This document shows, piece by piece, positions 41,018-50,579 of a DNA stretch of 64,000 nucleotides (the stretch's first letter is position 1; each line of letters starts with the position of its first letter). The position numbers were made by a program, and so were the translations under genes. The stretch spans positions 186,001-250,000 of the forward strand of contig NZ_JAUORV010000007.1 of the NCBI RefSeq assembly GCF_030548205.1, read 5' to 3'. The stretch comes from Aliiglaciecola sp. 3_MG-2023 (lineage in GTDB: Bacteria; Pseudomonadota; Gammaproteobacteria; Enterobacterales; Alteromonadaceae). Below the pieces are notes generated by a model. The model did not search any database, was not told the origin of the DNA, and worked only from the letters and a program-made list of their open reading frames with translations.

Positions 41018-43273
41018 ATGAACAATCTCGTTACAGATTTACCTAGCCAATTTTCTATTTATCGCAAAGGAGTGGTTGCCGGTGTTGCACTAGCACTTTC
41101 TTCTACTTGTTTTGCACAACAATCACCTGCCGCAGATTCTGACGACCAAGAAGAATATGAAGTTGTTGTCGTTACCGCTCAAAAAAGAACTCAACAATTA
41201 TCTGAAGTTCCCATTGCCATTTCATCTTTCAGTGCTGCGAGTATCGATCAAACCGGTATTACTCAATTAACAGAATTAGCTGATTTCATCCCTAACTTAT
41301 CGATCACCCGCACCACTGACTTCACCTCGGCCATTACGATTCGTGGAGTAGGGGCAAACAGCCGTAATATTGGTTTTGATACGCGAGTCGGGGTCTATTT
41401 GGACGGGGTATATCTTGGTCAATCACCCGCCTTAAACCAAGAGTTACTAGACTTAGAACGAGTTGAAGTATTGCGTGGACCACAAGGTACCTTATTCGGC
41501 AAAAATACTGTCGCTGGTGCGATTAATTTAATTTCCAAAAAACCGTCTGACGAATTAGAAGGAAAGTTTAGTGCGTCTATCGGTAATTTGGGGGCAAGAG
41601 AATTTCAAGGGCAGATCAATCTGCCCGTTTCAGATACCAGTGCCGCAAAATTTTCAGTCACTAAGTTAGACCGGGATGGTTACATCAAAAACTTAACCAC
41701 CGGTAATGATTTAAATGAACGTGATGCATTAGCTTATCGAGGACAATTCCGTTCGCAATTATCTGATAAATTAGAATTAAATTTCAGTGTTGATGGTCTC
41801 AATACGGAACGCTTGTCCTTTTTAGGGGAAGCGATATCAGATACATTCAGCACTACACTGGACGCTGCAGCACCGGAGAAAGACGAAGTAGCAACGACCA
41901 TAGACACCTATGAAAAGCGCGATATAGTTGGTGGCTCATTGGATCTTTCTTATCAAATGGACAGTGGTTACGATATAAAATCTATTACTGCATATCGCGA
42001 TACGGATATTTTTTACCGTAATGACTCAGATTATTCAGTGGTCGACTTTCTCGTCATAGAATATTCAGACCAATACGAGCAATGGTCTCAAGAGTTTCAA
42101 ATTATATCTCCTCAGGATGAGTCAGCGTTTGATTACGTAGCAGGCCTATATTTATATCGTCAGGACGCCGAAACACGACGTGATGCAATCAATGGTGCTC
42201 ATGCATTTCTGTTAGGTAATGTGCCAGGTTCAGTGGTGACTAATACCGGTTTTGTAACAACCGATAGTTACGCTGCTTATTTTAACGGGGGTTATGATCT
42301 ATCTGAGGACAGTTCTTTGGCATTAGGACTGCGCTACACTACGGAAGAAAAAGATCTAGACTGGTTATTAGATGGTTCTGCGTCAGGCATTTTTGGAATT
42401 GGCAGCACCGATGGTCCACTCATTGATTCGCGCAGTGATAACTATATCTCTTATGCGTTGAGTTTTAATCATTCTTTTAATAAATCCTTAAATGGTTATG
42501 CAAAATATTCCACCGGCTTCAAAAGTGGTGGGTATAACCTCGATTTTATCACCAATGCTGACTTAGCTGCCGGTATTCAATTCGATAAAGAAACGGTGGG
42601 CAGTGCAGAATTAGGGTTAAAAGGTAACTTTTACCGTAACAGTCTAATTTTAAACTTTGCGGCATTCAGATCAGAGTTTGAGAACTATCAAGTTAATCAG
42701 TTTATTGATTTGGGGAATGGTGCATCTTCTATTTCCATCCGCAATGCTGCTAAGGCTAATACCCAAGGCATAGAGCTTGAAATGACTTACAGACCTATTA
42801 GTAACTTAGAAATTCAAGCAAGTATGGGGTTATTAGATACTGAATTTGATAGCTTTCCCGGTGGTTTAACTGGAGGCGGTAATGCGGAAGGAAAAGACCT
42901 GATAAATGCGCCTGACAGCAACTTCTCAATTGGTGCGCAATACATTACTGAAATTAGTTCACTGAATGCTGATTTAACGTTGCGTTTAGATGTGACTCAC
43001 AGTAGTGGTTTCTTTACTACCGTTGATAATGTTGAAACTGCCACTTTGGCCGATGGCACTGTGGTCGAATTTGGTCATGTAGACAGCATCACTTTGGTCA
43101 ATGCTCGTATCGGTTTACTCGGCACGAATAATGGTTGGGAAGCCTATCTTTGGGGACGTAATCTAGCCGATGTGCGCGATCCCATTGATAATCGTAAAGA
43201 CTTTTTCGGTACTGTCACCACCAATTATCAAGAGCCTCGCACTTACGGTGTAGAAGTCGTTTATAGCTTCTAA
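41018..43273 (+). CDS. TonB-dependent outer-membrane receptor
   Basis: A 751-residue receptor with a signal peptide ending near AQQ (about residue 33), a plug domain with EVVVVTAQKRTQQLSEVPIAISSF as TonB-box region, IRGVGANSRNIGFDTRVGVYLDGVY and LRGPQGTLFGKNTVAGAINL, and a long beta-barrel ending in aromatic YSF. This is the IroN/CirA-like class abundant in Alteromonadales and sphingomonads that import siderophores, aromatic compounds or oligosaccharides. The ATG at 41018 has AAAGGAACC upstream. The two following genes, 10 and 21 bases apart, encode exported proteins, so the substrate is probably processed in the periplasm. Confidence 0.92.
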   Translation: MNNLVTDLPSQFSIYRKGVVAGVALALSSTCFAQQSPAADSDDQEEYEVVVVTAQKRTQQLSEVPIAISSFSAASIDQTGITQLTELADFIPNLSITRTTDFTSAITIRGVGANSRNIGFDTRVGVYLDGVYLGQSPALNQELLDLERVEVLRGPQGTLFGKNTVAGAINLISKKPSDELEGKFSASIGNLGAREFQGQINLPVSDTSAAKFSVTKLDRDGYIKNLTTGNDLNERDALAYRGQFRSQLSDKLELNFSVDGLNTERLSFLGEAISDTFSTTLDAAAPEKDEVATTIDTYEKRDIVGGSLDLSYQMDSGYDIKSITAYRDTDIFYRNDSDYSVVDFLVIEYSDQYEQWSQEFQIISPQDESAFDYVAGLYLYRQDAETRRDAINGAHAFLLGNVPGSVVTNTGFVTTDSYAAYFNGGYDLSEDSSLALGLRYTTEEKDLDWLLDGSASGIFGIGSTDGPLIDSRSDNYISYALSFNHSFNKSLNGYAKYSTGFKSGGYNLDFITNADLAAGIQFDKETVGSAELGLKGNFYRNSLILNFAAFRSEFENYQVNQFIDLGNGASSISIRNAAKANTQGIELEMTYRPISNLEIQASMGLLDTEFDSFPGGLTGGGNAEGKDLINAPDSNFSIGAQYITEISSLNADLTLRLDVTHSSGFFTTVDNVETATLADGTVVEFGHVDSITLVNARIGLLGTNNGWEAYLWGRNLADVRDPIDNRKDFFGTVTTNYQEPRTYGVEVVYSF

Positions 43274-43283
43274 GGAGAAAACA

Positions 43284-44357
43284 ATGCGATTGTTTTTGTT
43301 GTGTTTAGCATGTGTCTCATTCGTTGGTTTATCGCAGGAAAAGAGGCAGCCACCGCCACTACCTGATTTTCCGGATTATCCGGCCATCAGTAAGGTGACT
43401 GAAAACACCCATGGTGAAGTGTATTTTTCTTCAGTCACTCCTGGAGATTATAAATGGTTGGTTTTGCCGGAACAGACACTTGCTACCACTACGGTTAAAG
43501 GGCAATTGTTCTTACCACCAGGTGCCAGTGCTGACAACCCGGTACCCGCTATGGTGATACTCCACGGTAGCGGCGGAATTCTGCCGAGCCGTGAGCTTGC
43601 CTATGGTCAATGGATGGCAGATCATGGGATTGCAGGTTTAGTCGTAAATTCCTACGAAGCGAGGGGGGTAACCGAAGAGACACCTTATGGACTGAGAGTG
43701 GCAATTGTCAGTGATGCTGATGAAACTGCTGATGCCTATAGTGCGCTTACATTTCTAAATCAGCACCCGGCAATTAATCCTGAAAAAATAGGGTTAATGG
43801 GTTTTTCTTATGGTGGCATGGCGACTCGCGCTGCTTTAGATAGTCGTATTCAGCAAAATATGGCTCCACAGGTATCGCCATTTGCCTTACATTTAGATTA
43901 TTACGGGCCTTGTCATTTTGACTTGCAAACGGCTAAAACCACCGGAGCGCCTTTGTTCAGCTTACGTGGGGCCGAAGACAAATCAAATGACTTGGAGGCT
44001 TGTGCACGTCTTGAAAATCGTTTAAGAGACGCAGGTTCGGCAGTTGGTAGTACTATTTTCCCCAGTGCTGGTCACGGGTGGGAAATGGCTACCCCAAGGC
44101 AATTCATTGCTACGTTAAACCCCGCACCATGCAAACAAGTATTGTTGGAAAATGGTGATTGGCAAATTGACGGTACTACAATTGCGGTACCCGCTGAATT
44201 GAGTCGCCAAGAACAGTACCATTTTCGACTCGGCTTATTAGGACAAATGCAACAGTCTTGTATGTCTGAGGGATATATAATGGGACAAGATAAGCAAACC
44301 CATAGTCTTTCTAATTTACTACTTGCTCAATATACCGCTGCGTATTTATTAAATTAA
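43284..44357 (+). CDS. Exported dienelactone-hydrolase-like enzyme
   Basis: A 357-residue protein with a signal peptide (first 17 residues, LLCLACVSFVG) and an alpha/beta-hydrolase fold. VILHGSGG forms the oxyanion region, Ser175 sits in GFSYGG, Asp232 in GAEDKSND, and His264 in AGHGWE. A C-terminal extension of about 90 residues is not part of the usual domain. Its operon with a TonB receptor suggests hydrolysis of an ester or lactone brought across the outer membrane. Substrate unknown. Confidence 0.78.
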   Translation: MRLFLLCLACVSFVGLSQEKRQPPPLPDFPDYPAISKVTENTHGEVYFSSVTPGDYKWLVLPEQTLATTTVKGQLFLPPGASADNPVPAMVILHGSGGILPSRELAYGQWMADHGIAGLVVNSYEARGVTEETPYGLRVAIVSDADETADAYSALTFLNQHPAINPEKIGLMGFSYGGMATRAALDSRIQQNMAPQVSPFALHLDYYGPCHFDLQTAKTTGAPLFSLRGAEDKSNDLEACARLENRLRDAGSAVGSTIFPSAGHGWEMATPRQFIATLNPAPCKQVLLENGDWQIDGTTIAVPAELSRQEQYHFRLGLLGQMQQSCMSEGYIMGQDKQTHSLSNLLLAQYTAAYLLN

Positions 44358-44378
44358 TTACAGCATAAAGGAGTTGTT

Positions 44379-44855
44379 ATGAAGTGTTTGGCTACTGTAT
44401 TTTTCGTTCTTTTTAGTTTGGTATCGTTGTTTCCAGTTGCCAGTCACGCTAATCCACAAGCTAGTAACAGCATAAAGCGTCTGAGCTCTGAGCAATTTAA
44501 ACAGTTAAATTTGCCATTCTCTCAAGCTGTAGAAGCCAATGGCATTTTATATTTGTCAGGGGAGTTGGGTGTCATTCCTGGACAACTAAAGCTGGTAGAA
44601 GGTGGCGTGGTGGCCGAAACACATCAGGCTTTGCAAAATATTAAAGCAACCCTAGAGCGTTTTGGCTCCGGCATGGATAAGGTGATTAAATGCACGTTGT
44701 TTCTGGCAGATATAAACGAATGGGGAGATGTGAATAACGTTTATGTGCAATATTTTAAAGACTCACTACCTGCGCGAAGTGCCGTTGCAGGCAGTGGTTT
44801 AGGGTTAGGCGGTCGAGTTGAAATTGAATGCATGGCGTTGGCTGCTGACGCTTAA
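44379..44855 (+). CDS. Exported RidA/YjgF-family protein
   Basis: A 158-residue RidA-fold protein with a clear signal peptide: hydrophobic LATVFFVLFSLVSLFPV and a cleavage motif ASHA before residue 25. The mature domain keeps the RidA marks YLSGELG, the conserved Arg in LPARSAVAG and EIECMA near the end, so the deaminase pocket appears intact. Classic RidA removes reactive enamines in the cytosol; export to the periplasm is unusual. AAGGAG precedes the ATG. It is the third gene of the receptor operon. Confidence 0.85.
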   Translation: MKCLATVFFVLFSLVSLFPVASHANPQASNSIKRLSSEQFKQLNLPFSQAVEANGILYLSGELGVIPGQLKLVEGGVVAETHQALQNIKATLERFGSGMDKVIKCTLFLADINEWGDVNNVYVQYFKDSLPARSAVAGSGLGLGGRVEIECMALAADA

Positions 44856-44948
44856 GCTTTTAAAGCGAGCGCTAACCAATAGTCGTTTAAGTTAGGTTGG
44901 CTCTCGTGTTATCCTCCGCCGCACTTCAACTTAGCCGATCCTAAAATA

Positions 44949-45299
44949 ATGATAGAAAGAATTGAAACCAGTGCCAGAATGAGTCGTATTGTTAAACATA
45001 ACGGCACGATTTATTTGTGTGGGCAAGTCTGCAAAGACGCCGAAAAAGATATTACTGAACAAACCACCACTATGCTTGAAAAAGTCGATGAGCTTTTACA
45101 AAAAGCAGGTAGTGATAAAGAACATCTACTTTCGGCAACCATTTATGTTAAAGACATGAGCTATTTCGCCGCCATGAATGCGGTGTGGGATGCTTGGGTG
45201 CCGGAAGGTCATGCGCCTGCAAGAGCATGTGTGGCAGCTAAAATGGCCCGAGAAGCCTTATTGGTTGAGATTTCTGTAGTCGCAGCAGAGATAGTCTAA
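44949..45299 (+). CDS. yoaB: RidA/YjgF-family protein, YoaB-like, cytosolic
   Basis: A 116-residue RidA-family protein without signal peptide, similar in layout to E. coli Yoa[20 protein letters not shown] at the start, [22 protein letters not shown] with the pocket Arg, and [10 protein letters not shown] at the end. It lies 93 bases after the exported RidA and probably has its own promoter. The two RidA genes are not close copies. Likely an imine/enamine deaminase, but not tested for this subgroup as far as I know. Confidence 0.85.
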   Translation: MIERIETSARMSRIVKHNGTIYLCGQVCKDAEKDITEQTTTMLEKVDELLQKAGSDKEHLLSATIYVKDMSYFAAMNAVWDAWVPEGHAPARACVAAKMAREALLVEISVVAAEIV

Positions 45300-45374
45300 T
45301 CTTCAACTTTAAATCCCGATGAATTTTCATATTTGTTAGACTACAGTGGGGTTTAGTTTTTAAATTTGTGAATA

Positions 45375-45776
45375 ATGAAAGACTGCAATCAATGTGGAAA
45401 GTGCTGTATTAAATACGGTGGTGGTGATCTAAGCGCTTCAAAAGAAGAAATAGACTTGTGGGAATTATTTAATCCTGAGATTTTTGATTACGTGAAAAAC
45501 AATCAAATTTGGTTTGATCCTAAATCAGGCATAAGACTGAAAACCTGTCCTTTTCTTGAAATAGAGCCACAAGCCAATGGGCTTTCCCCTAAAAAATACA
45601 GCTGCAGTATTTATGAAAATAGACCGGAAGATTGTCGCCATTATCCCAGTCTTATTTCAGAAATGATCCGGGATGAATGTGAAATGATTGAAATAAAAGA
45701 TATTAGCGATCAAACACAAGCACAGAAAGCCCTTGATATATTGATGAAAGATAGTCGGCCATCAAACTTTTCCTAA
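45375..45776 (+). CDS. YkgJ-type cysteine cluster protein
   Basis: A 133-residue protein of the YkgJ family (zinc- or iron-chelating domain CxxCxxCC). Cys4, Cys7, Cys10 and Cys11 form the N-terminal cluster, and Cys residues in KTCPFLE, YSCSIYENRPEDCRHYP complete it. The function is unknown; a metal-binding oxidoreductase or carrier role is often suggested. It is convergent with cmoB. Confidence 0.82.
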   Translation: MKDCNQCGKCCIKYGGGDLSASKEEIDLWELFNPEIFDYVKNNQIWFDPKSGIRLKTCPFLEIEPQANGLSPKKYSCSIYENRPEDCRHYPSLISEMIRDECEMIEIKDISDQTQAQKALDILMKDSRPSNFS

Positions 45777-45822
45777 GAGTATAAAACCAAGTTTGCTCTT
45801 AGCTTAGGAACATTTAAGTCAT

Positions 45823-45853
45823 TTGATAGGGCGTTTTAAGAATGCCCTATCAA
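45823..45853. terminator. Hairpin between ykgJ-like gene and cmoB
   Basis: TTGATAGGGC and GCCCTATCAA are perfect 10-base arms with an 11-base loop between the convergent genes. One arm contains the cmoB stop. There is no T-run on either side, so it is only terminator-like. Confidence 0.45.
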
Positions 45854-46821
45854 GTTGTCGCGGTAAGCACTGCACGAATTGGGGCAGGGTAGCCCTCAAT
45901 GGTTTTGCTTTGATCTTCAGGATCTAAAAAGTCCGCCAAAGATTGGCTGTCCATCCAATCCGTTTTGCGCTGCTCTTGTAAACTGGTGGGCCCCACATCA
46001 ACCACTTTAACGTCTTTAAAACCAACGCGTTCTAACCATACCGTAAGCGCTTTTGTGCTGGGTAAAAACCACACATTACGCATTTGCGCATAGCGCTCAC
46101 CAGCCATTAATACACTGTGTTCATCACCTTCAATGACCAGTGTTTCTAAAACCAATTGTCCACCAGGTCGAAGTTGCTGTTTGAGTTGTTGTAAAAAATC
46201 AATTGGGCTACGTCTATGATACAAAACACCCATAGAAAATACCGTATCAAAGGCTTTTAACTCAGGTAACTGTTCAACGCCTATTGGCAACAAATGAATG
46301 TTAGGGTTGGGGTTAAAATGCTTAATGACCTGAAATTGCATAAGAAACAACTGAGTCGGATCTATGCCCACTACAAACTTTGCTTGTTCGCCTAGCATTC
46401 GCCACATATGGTATCCACTACCACAACCAATATCTAAAACGGTTCTGTCTTTTAGTGATTCTATATGGGGTAAAACACGATCCCATTTCCAATCTGAACG
46501 CCATTCAGTATCAATGAAAATATCGTGAATATAAAAAGGCCCTTTACGCCAAGGTTTAAATTGCTTTAACAGACCTGTTATTTGACGTTTCGTGTATTCA
46601 TCAATATCGTCTGCTCTACCAATTTTCACATCAGACTTTAATTCAACCGAAGTGACGTCCGTGTTGGGAAGTTTGCTCAGTAACTTTTGCCATTTTGCAT
46701 AATCACCGTGTAATTGTTGTTTCTCCCAGGCGGAAATTTGTGCAGGTAATACGTCCAGCCAGTCGCTTAATGCTGTTTCGGCAATTAGACTATAAAACTG
46801 TTTAAACCATTGATGTGCCAT
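45850..46821 (-). CDS. cmoB: tRNA U34 carboxymethyltransferase CmoB
   Basis: Transfers the carboxymethyl group of carboxy-SAM to 5-hydroxyuridine at tRNA position 34. The 323 residues match E. coli Cmo[20 protein letters not shown], the SAM motif [17 protein letters not shown], and [13 protein letters not shown]. It is one base after cmoA, and GGTGAAAT before the ATG is a fair ribosome site. Confidence 0.96.
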   Translation of the reverse strand: MAHQWFKQFYSLIAETALSDWLDVLPAQISAWEKQQLHGDYAKWQKLLSKLPNTDVTSVELKSDVKIGRADDIDEYTKRQITGLLKQFKPWRKGPFYIHDIFIDTEWRSDWKWDRVLPHIESLKDRTVLDIGCGSGYHMWRMLGEQAKFVVGIDPTQLFLMQFQVIKHFNPNPNIHLLPIGVEQLPELKAFDTVFSMGVLYHRRSPIDFLQQLKQQLRPGGQLVLETLVIEGDEHSVLMAGERYAQMRNVWFLPSTKALTVWLERVGFKDVKVVDVGPTSLQEQRKTDWMDSQSLADFLDPEDQSKTIEGYPAPIRAVLTATT

Positions 46822-46822
46822 T

Positions 46823-47551
46823 TTATTTCACCACTAACATTGATGTAAAATTGAAGCAACAAAACCACATCACAAAGTTTTTAAAACCTGCATTGGCCAG
46901 TCTCGTTTTATGGGTTTCCAATGAATCAACTAACATGACATTTTCAATCGCTGAACGCTTTTGACTGATTTCCAACTCGCTGTATCCATTGTTGCGTTTG
47001 AATTCATGATGCAAATCAATAACTAAATCATTGGCTAAGTCATTTTCATGGCGAATTTTTTCAGACAGCACCAGTACACCGCCTGGCTTCATACCAGCGT
47101 AAATTTTTTGGATCAGAAAATCCCGTTGAGTCGGTGGAATGAATTGCATAGTGAAATTAAGTACAACTACCGAGGCATTTGCTATCTCAATATCAAGAAT
47201 ATCATCACAATACACATTGGTTGGAATATCTGATTTAAATGCGTTTAAATGCAACAAACATTTATCAACCATCGCTTGGGAGTTATCAACCGCAATAATT
47301 TGACAACCTGTTTGTTTAACACTGCGGCGCATGGCTAGGCTTGCAGCCCCTAATGAGCAGCCTAAATCGTATAGATTAGTGTCTTGCTGAGCAAAACGAT
47401 TAGCAATTAGTCCAATGTTATCAATTATAGTACTGTAACCCGGCACAGAACGTTGGATCATATCAGGAAATACTTGAGCAACTGCCTCATCAAAACAAAA
47501 GTCGTTAACTTTAGACTTAGGTTGCGAGTATATCGCGTCTTTTTGGTTCAT
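46823..47551 (-). CDS. cmoA: Carboxy-SAM synthase CmoA
   Basis: Makes carboxy-S-adenosylmethionine from SAM and prephenate for CmoB. The 242 residues contain the SAM motif [29 protein letters not shown] and the NFTMQFIPP stretch typical of CmoA. The open frame starts at 47593; the ATG at 47551 (MNQKDAIY) fits the family. Operon cmoA-cmoB. Divergent from the response regulator. Confidence 0.95.
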   Translation of the reverse strand: MNQKDAIYSQPKSKVNDFCFDEAVAQVFPDMIQRSVPGYSTIIDNIGLIANRFAQQDTNLYDLGCSLGAASLAMRRSVKQTGCQIIAVDNSQAMVDKCLLHLNAFKSDIPTNVYCDDILDIEIANASVVVLNFTMQFIPPTQRDFLIQKIYAGMKPGGVLVLSEKIRHENDLANDLVIDLHHEFKRNNGYSELEISQKRSAIENVMLVDSLETHKTRLANAGFKNFVMWFCCFNFTSMLVVK

Positions 47552-47749
47552 CGTTTTTAACTCACAAACACGAATATAGAAAAATTTCGGCAATTCTACC
47601 TGTGGCGATCAGTGTTAGCAAATTAAGCTCAATCTATTGAAATTATGGGTACAAGTTGAAAAACTTAGTTTAAACTTGAGCAAATATAGACTAAAGTCTA
47701 AAGCAGGTTTTGACGATAATTTAAATAAGTAAAATAAAAGGGAAGTTTC

Positions 47750-48388
47750 ATGCCTAAATTTCTAATAGCGGACGATCATCCGCTATTCAGGGAAGCATTA
47801 AAAGGTGCTTTGAGTCCGTTATATAAAGACGTTGCATTTGTTGAATCAGATGCACTTGAGACAACATTAGATTCATTAGAAACTTGTGGCGATATAGATA
47901 TTATTTTGCTTGATTTAAGCATGCCGGGTTGTGAGAATTTTTATGGCATCATTCGGGTCTGTGGAGATTTTCCAGATGTCCCTGTTATTGTTATCTCTGC
48001 TAGTGATCATCCTAAAGTGGTTTCCCAGGCTATTGGTTATGGTGCAAAAGGATTTGTTTCGAAATCTGCGGCAATTTCCTCCATTGCAGAAGCTATCGAT
48101 AACGTCCTTAACGGAGGGACCTGGCTTCCTGAAGAAATGAAAAGCCAGATTGATAGCATCTCAGCTGAGCAGCAAGAAATTGCTCTAATGGTGGCTGAAT
48201 TAACCCCTAAGCAATTTCAAGTATTAAATTATTTGCAAGAAGGCATGCTCAATAAACAAATTGCCTATGATATGGACGTTACGGAAGCAACGGTTAAAGC
48301 TCATACTAGTGCAATATTTAAAAAGCTGAAAGTCAACACCAGAACACAAGCTGTATTGTTGGTTGAAAAATTGCAGTCAAATATTTAA
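47750..48388 (+). CDS. NarL/FixJ-type response regulator, orphan
   Basis: A 212-residue two-domain regulator. The receiver has Asp8 and Asp9 in LIADDHPLF, the phospho-acceptor Asp55 in IILLDLSMPG, and the conserved Lys in KGFVSKSA. The C-terminal LuxR helix-turn-helix (about 147-207) has LTPKQFQVLNYLQEGMLNKQIAYDM and EATVKAHTSAIFKKL. The ribosome site GGGAAG is good. No histidine kinase lies in the window, so its signal is unknown. adenosine deaminase follows after 44 bases and may be co-transcribed. Confidence 0.9.
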   Translation: MPKFLIADDHPLFREALKGALSPLYKDVAFVESDALETTLDSLETCGDIDIILLDLSMPGCENFYGIIRVCGDFPDVPVIVISASDHPKVVSQAIGYGAKGFVSKSAAISSIAEAIDNVLNGGTWLPEEMKSQIDSISAEQQEIALMVAELTPKQFQVLNYLQEGMLNKQIAYDMDVTEATVKAHTSAIFKKLKVNTRTQAVLLVEKLQSNI

Positions 48389-48432
48389 ATCTTAGGTAAT
48401 AGGAAGATTACTTAATTTTCAAGGTCAATACG

Positions 48433-49428
48433 ATGATAGATTACTCACTTCCTTTAGTCGATTTGCATCGACACTTAGATGGGAATATTCAGCCCCATGT
48501 CATTTGGGAGCTTGCTCAAAAACATCAAATTGAGCTTCCCGCGAAAACCTTGCAAGAAGTAGAGAAATTAACTCAAATTCACGATAAAACCAGTGATTTG
48601 TTAGCGTTTCTGGCGAAACTCGATGTAGGGGTGTCGGTATTAGCTGATTATGATGCGTGTTATCAAGTTGCCTATGAAAACATGCGTGATGCGAAAAATA
48701 GCCGCTTAGATTATGTTGAGTTACGCTTTTCTCCATACTATATGGCGCAATCCCATAATTTGAATATGGTTGAGTTAATTTCCGCCGTTATCGATGGGGT
48801 TAGAGCCGGCGAGAAAGATTTTGCCGTAAAAGCGAATTTAATTGGCATCTTGAGTCGTACCTTTGGTGCTGACATTTGCATGCAAGAGCTCGAGGCGTTA
48901 CTTCATTATCAAGATGATATTGTGGCACTTGATTTAGCTGGTGATGAGTTAGGTTATCCAGCTGAGTTATTTACCGATCATTTTGTTAAAGCTAGGGATG
49001 CCGACTGGCATATTACGGTACATGCCGGTGAAGCTGATGGTCCGCAAAGTATTTGGAACGCGATTTATAAATTAGGCGCAAGTCGCATTGGCCACGGAGT
49101 TTCCGCTGTCCAAGATGAAAAGTTATTGGTTTATATGGCGGATAACAACATTGCTATTGAGTCTTGCCCAACGTCCAATTACCAAACTGCCACCGTCAAA
49201 AATTTAAAACATCATCCGCTGGCAACTTTTTTAAAGCATCAAGTTTTAGTTACCTTAAATACCGATGATCCAGCGGTTTCAAATATCGATATTGCCCATG
49301 AGTATCAGGTTGCTAACGAGGTTCTTGGCATATCCGAGCAGCAGTTGAAAAATATTCAGCTCAATGGGGTAAAAGCCGCGTTTTTAAGTGAAGACGACAA
49401 AAAAACACTGTTAGATAAAAAAATCTAA
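48433..49428 (+). CDS. add: Adenosine deaminase
   Basis: Converts adenosine to inosine in purine salvage. The 331 residues have the zinc ligands His12 and His14 in DLHRHLDG, the HAGEADG motif with the catalytic Glu, GHGVSAV, and the TDDPAVSN metal site. Length matches E. coli Add (333). It follows the response regulator by 44 bases. No terminator hairpin is obvious. Confidence 0.95.
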   Translation: MIDYSLPLVDLHRHLDGNIQPHVIWELAQKHQIELPAKTLQEVEKLTQIHDKTSDLLAFLAKLDVGVSVLADYDACYQVAYENMRDAKNSRLDYVELRFSPYYMAQSHNLNMVELISAVIDGVRAGEKDFAVKANLIGILSRTFGADICMQELEALLHYQDDIVALDLAGDELGYPAELFTDHFVKARDADWHITVHAGEADGPQSIWNAIYKLGASRIGHGVSAVQDEKLLVYMADNNIAIESCPTSNYQTATVKNLKHHPLATFLKHQVLVTLNTDDPAVSNIDIAHEYQVANEVLGISEQQLKNIQLNGVKAAFLSEDDKKTLLDKKI

Positions 49429-49691
49429 GACGGGCAGTGAAAAAGTCTTCTTTACTATTGTGTTTAAACAGCAGGGAAGCAATCGGCACTTTACTCGAGA
49501 TAGGTTTGAGCATGGCTTTTAAGACTTAAAGGGCAATTTCTTTTCGTCAATTTCATTTAACAATGAGGTGCTTAGGAGCAAACTCCCGATTTGGCAATTA
49601 GGAAGTAAAATAGCGAATTTCAATGCAACCCTTTGGCCCATATTTAAAGAAAGCGATTACAGGCAAAGGTTTTTTTAGTTAAAGGATTGTG

Positions 49692-50432
49692 ATGGTGAAC
49701 GACAACAATTTCCAACCTGCCTTGAAGGGCTTTTGTTGGATTATGTCTGTGATAAGTCTGGCCTTACTAAGTGGCTGCGTTTCACACCCCACGGTTTTTG
49801 TTTACGCCAAGTATTTAGACAAGCAACAACGCCTTGACCTCGACCATGCCTTAACAGAAGAGAAGTTTTTAGTTGAGTTTAATCAACTCGATTTTCCTAC
49901 AACAATTACTGAAAATACCATCTTATATTCATTGTTATTAGACGATCCTGAAACCTTAGCCCGCGCAGAAAACCTATTTGCACAACTAGGTGTCCCTATT
50001 AACAATATTCAAGGTCTCACTAAAGGTAATCATTGGTACACTAAAAACTCCCTTGCACTTTTTATTTTTCCAGAACAAAGCCGTGACCACGGTGTATTTA
50101 AACAAGATCTCGCTCACGTCTATCAATTACAGCTCAGTGAAGGATGTAATTTAGAGGTCGATTTGGAGTTAGCATCCAATGGAAAATACCGTTTCATTAT
50201 TGATAATCCATCTGCACAGATTGAAAGTTATTTAATCGGAGATTGGTTATACAGACAGTATCCATATTTAGAATTGCGCCCTGAAAATGCACCCTACAGT
50301 TCGGCATATTTTGAAATTTCAAAGGTATTAAAGGAAGATCAAATCAGTAAAATTGATTTCACACAATTGACCGTCATTGAATCGAAAGTTGTGCCCATGG
50401 GATGTGTGTTACAACACGGATTACGATACTAG
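49692..50432 (+). CDS. Unrecognised lipoprotein
   Basis: I do not recognise this 246-residue protein. It has a lipoprotein signal peptide with lipobox LLSGC and Cys29. The mature part begins with HPTVFVYAKYLDKQQRLDLDHAL, suggesting a domain comparing or encoding coordinates, and contains two further Cys (GCNLEVD and MGCVLQ). The middle TILYSLLLDDPETLARAENLF resembles the OmpA/SPOR-adjacent LytR_C-type fold, but I cannot confirm it. The ATG at 49692 follows AAAGGA. It stands alone, with a bidirectional terminator behind it. Confidence 0.65.
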   Translation: MVNDNNFQPALKGFCWIMSVISLALLSGCVSHPTVFVYAKYLDKQQRLDLDHALTEEKFLVEFNQLDFPTTITENTILYSLLLDDPETLARAENLFAQLGVPINNIQGLTKGNHWYTKNSLALFIFPEQSRDHGVFKQDLAHVYQLQLSEGCNLEVDLELASNGKYRFIIDNPSAQIESYLIGDWLYRQYPYLELRPENAPYSSAYFEISKVLKEDQISKIDFTQLTVIESKVVPMGCVLQHGLRY

Positions 50433-50513
50433 TCTGAAGCAATGGGGCGCTGTTGGGGGAAATTCGATGTATTTTGAGTTATTCTTGCAAACGAATTAGG
50501 CTGGAGTTGAATA

Positions 50514-50542
50514 AAAAATCCCACTTCAAAAGTGGGATTTTT
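50514..50542. terminator. Bidirectional terminator lipoprotein/fadE
   Basis: AAAAATCCCACTT-caa-AAGTGGGATTTTT: 13-base arms with A-run and T-run ends between two convergent genes. Confidence 0.93.
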
Positions 50543-50579
50543 GCATCATTATGATTTGTGCTAAGGCGTTATTTATTCA

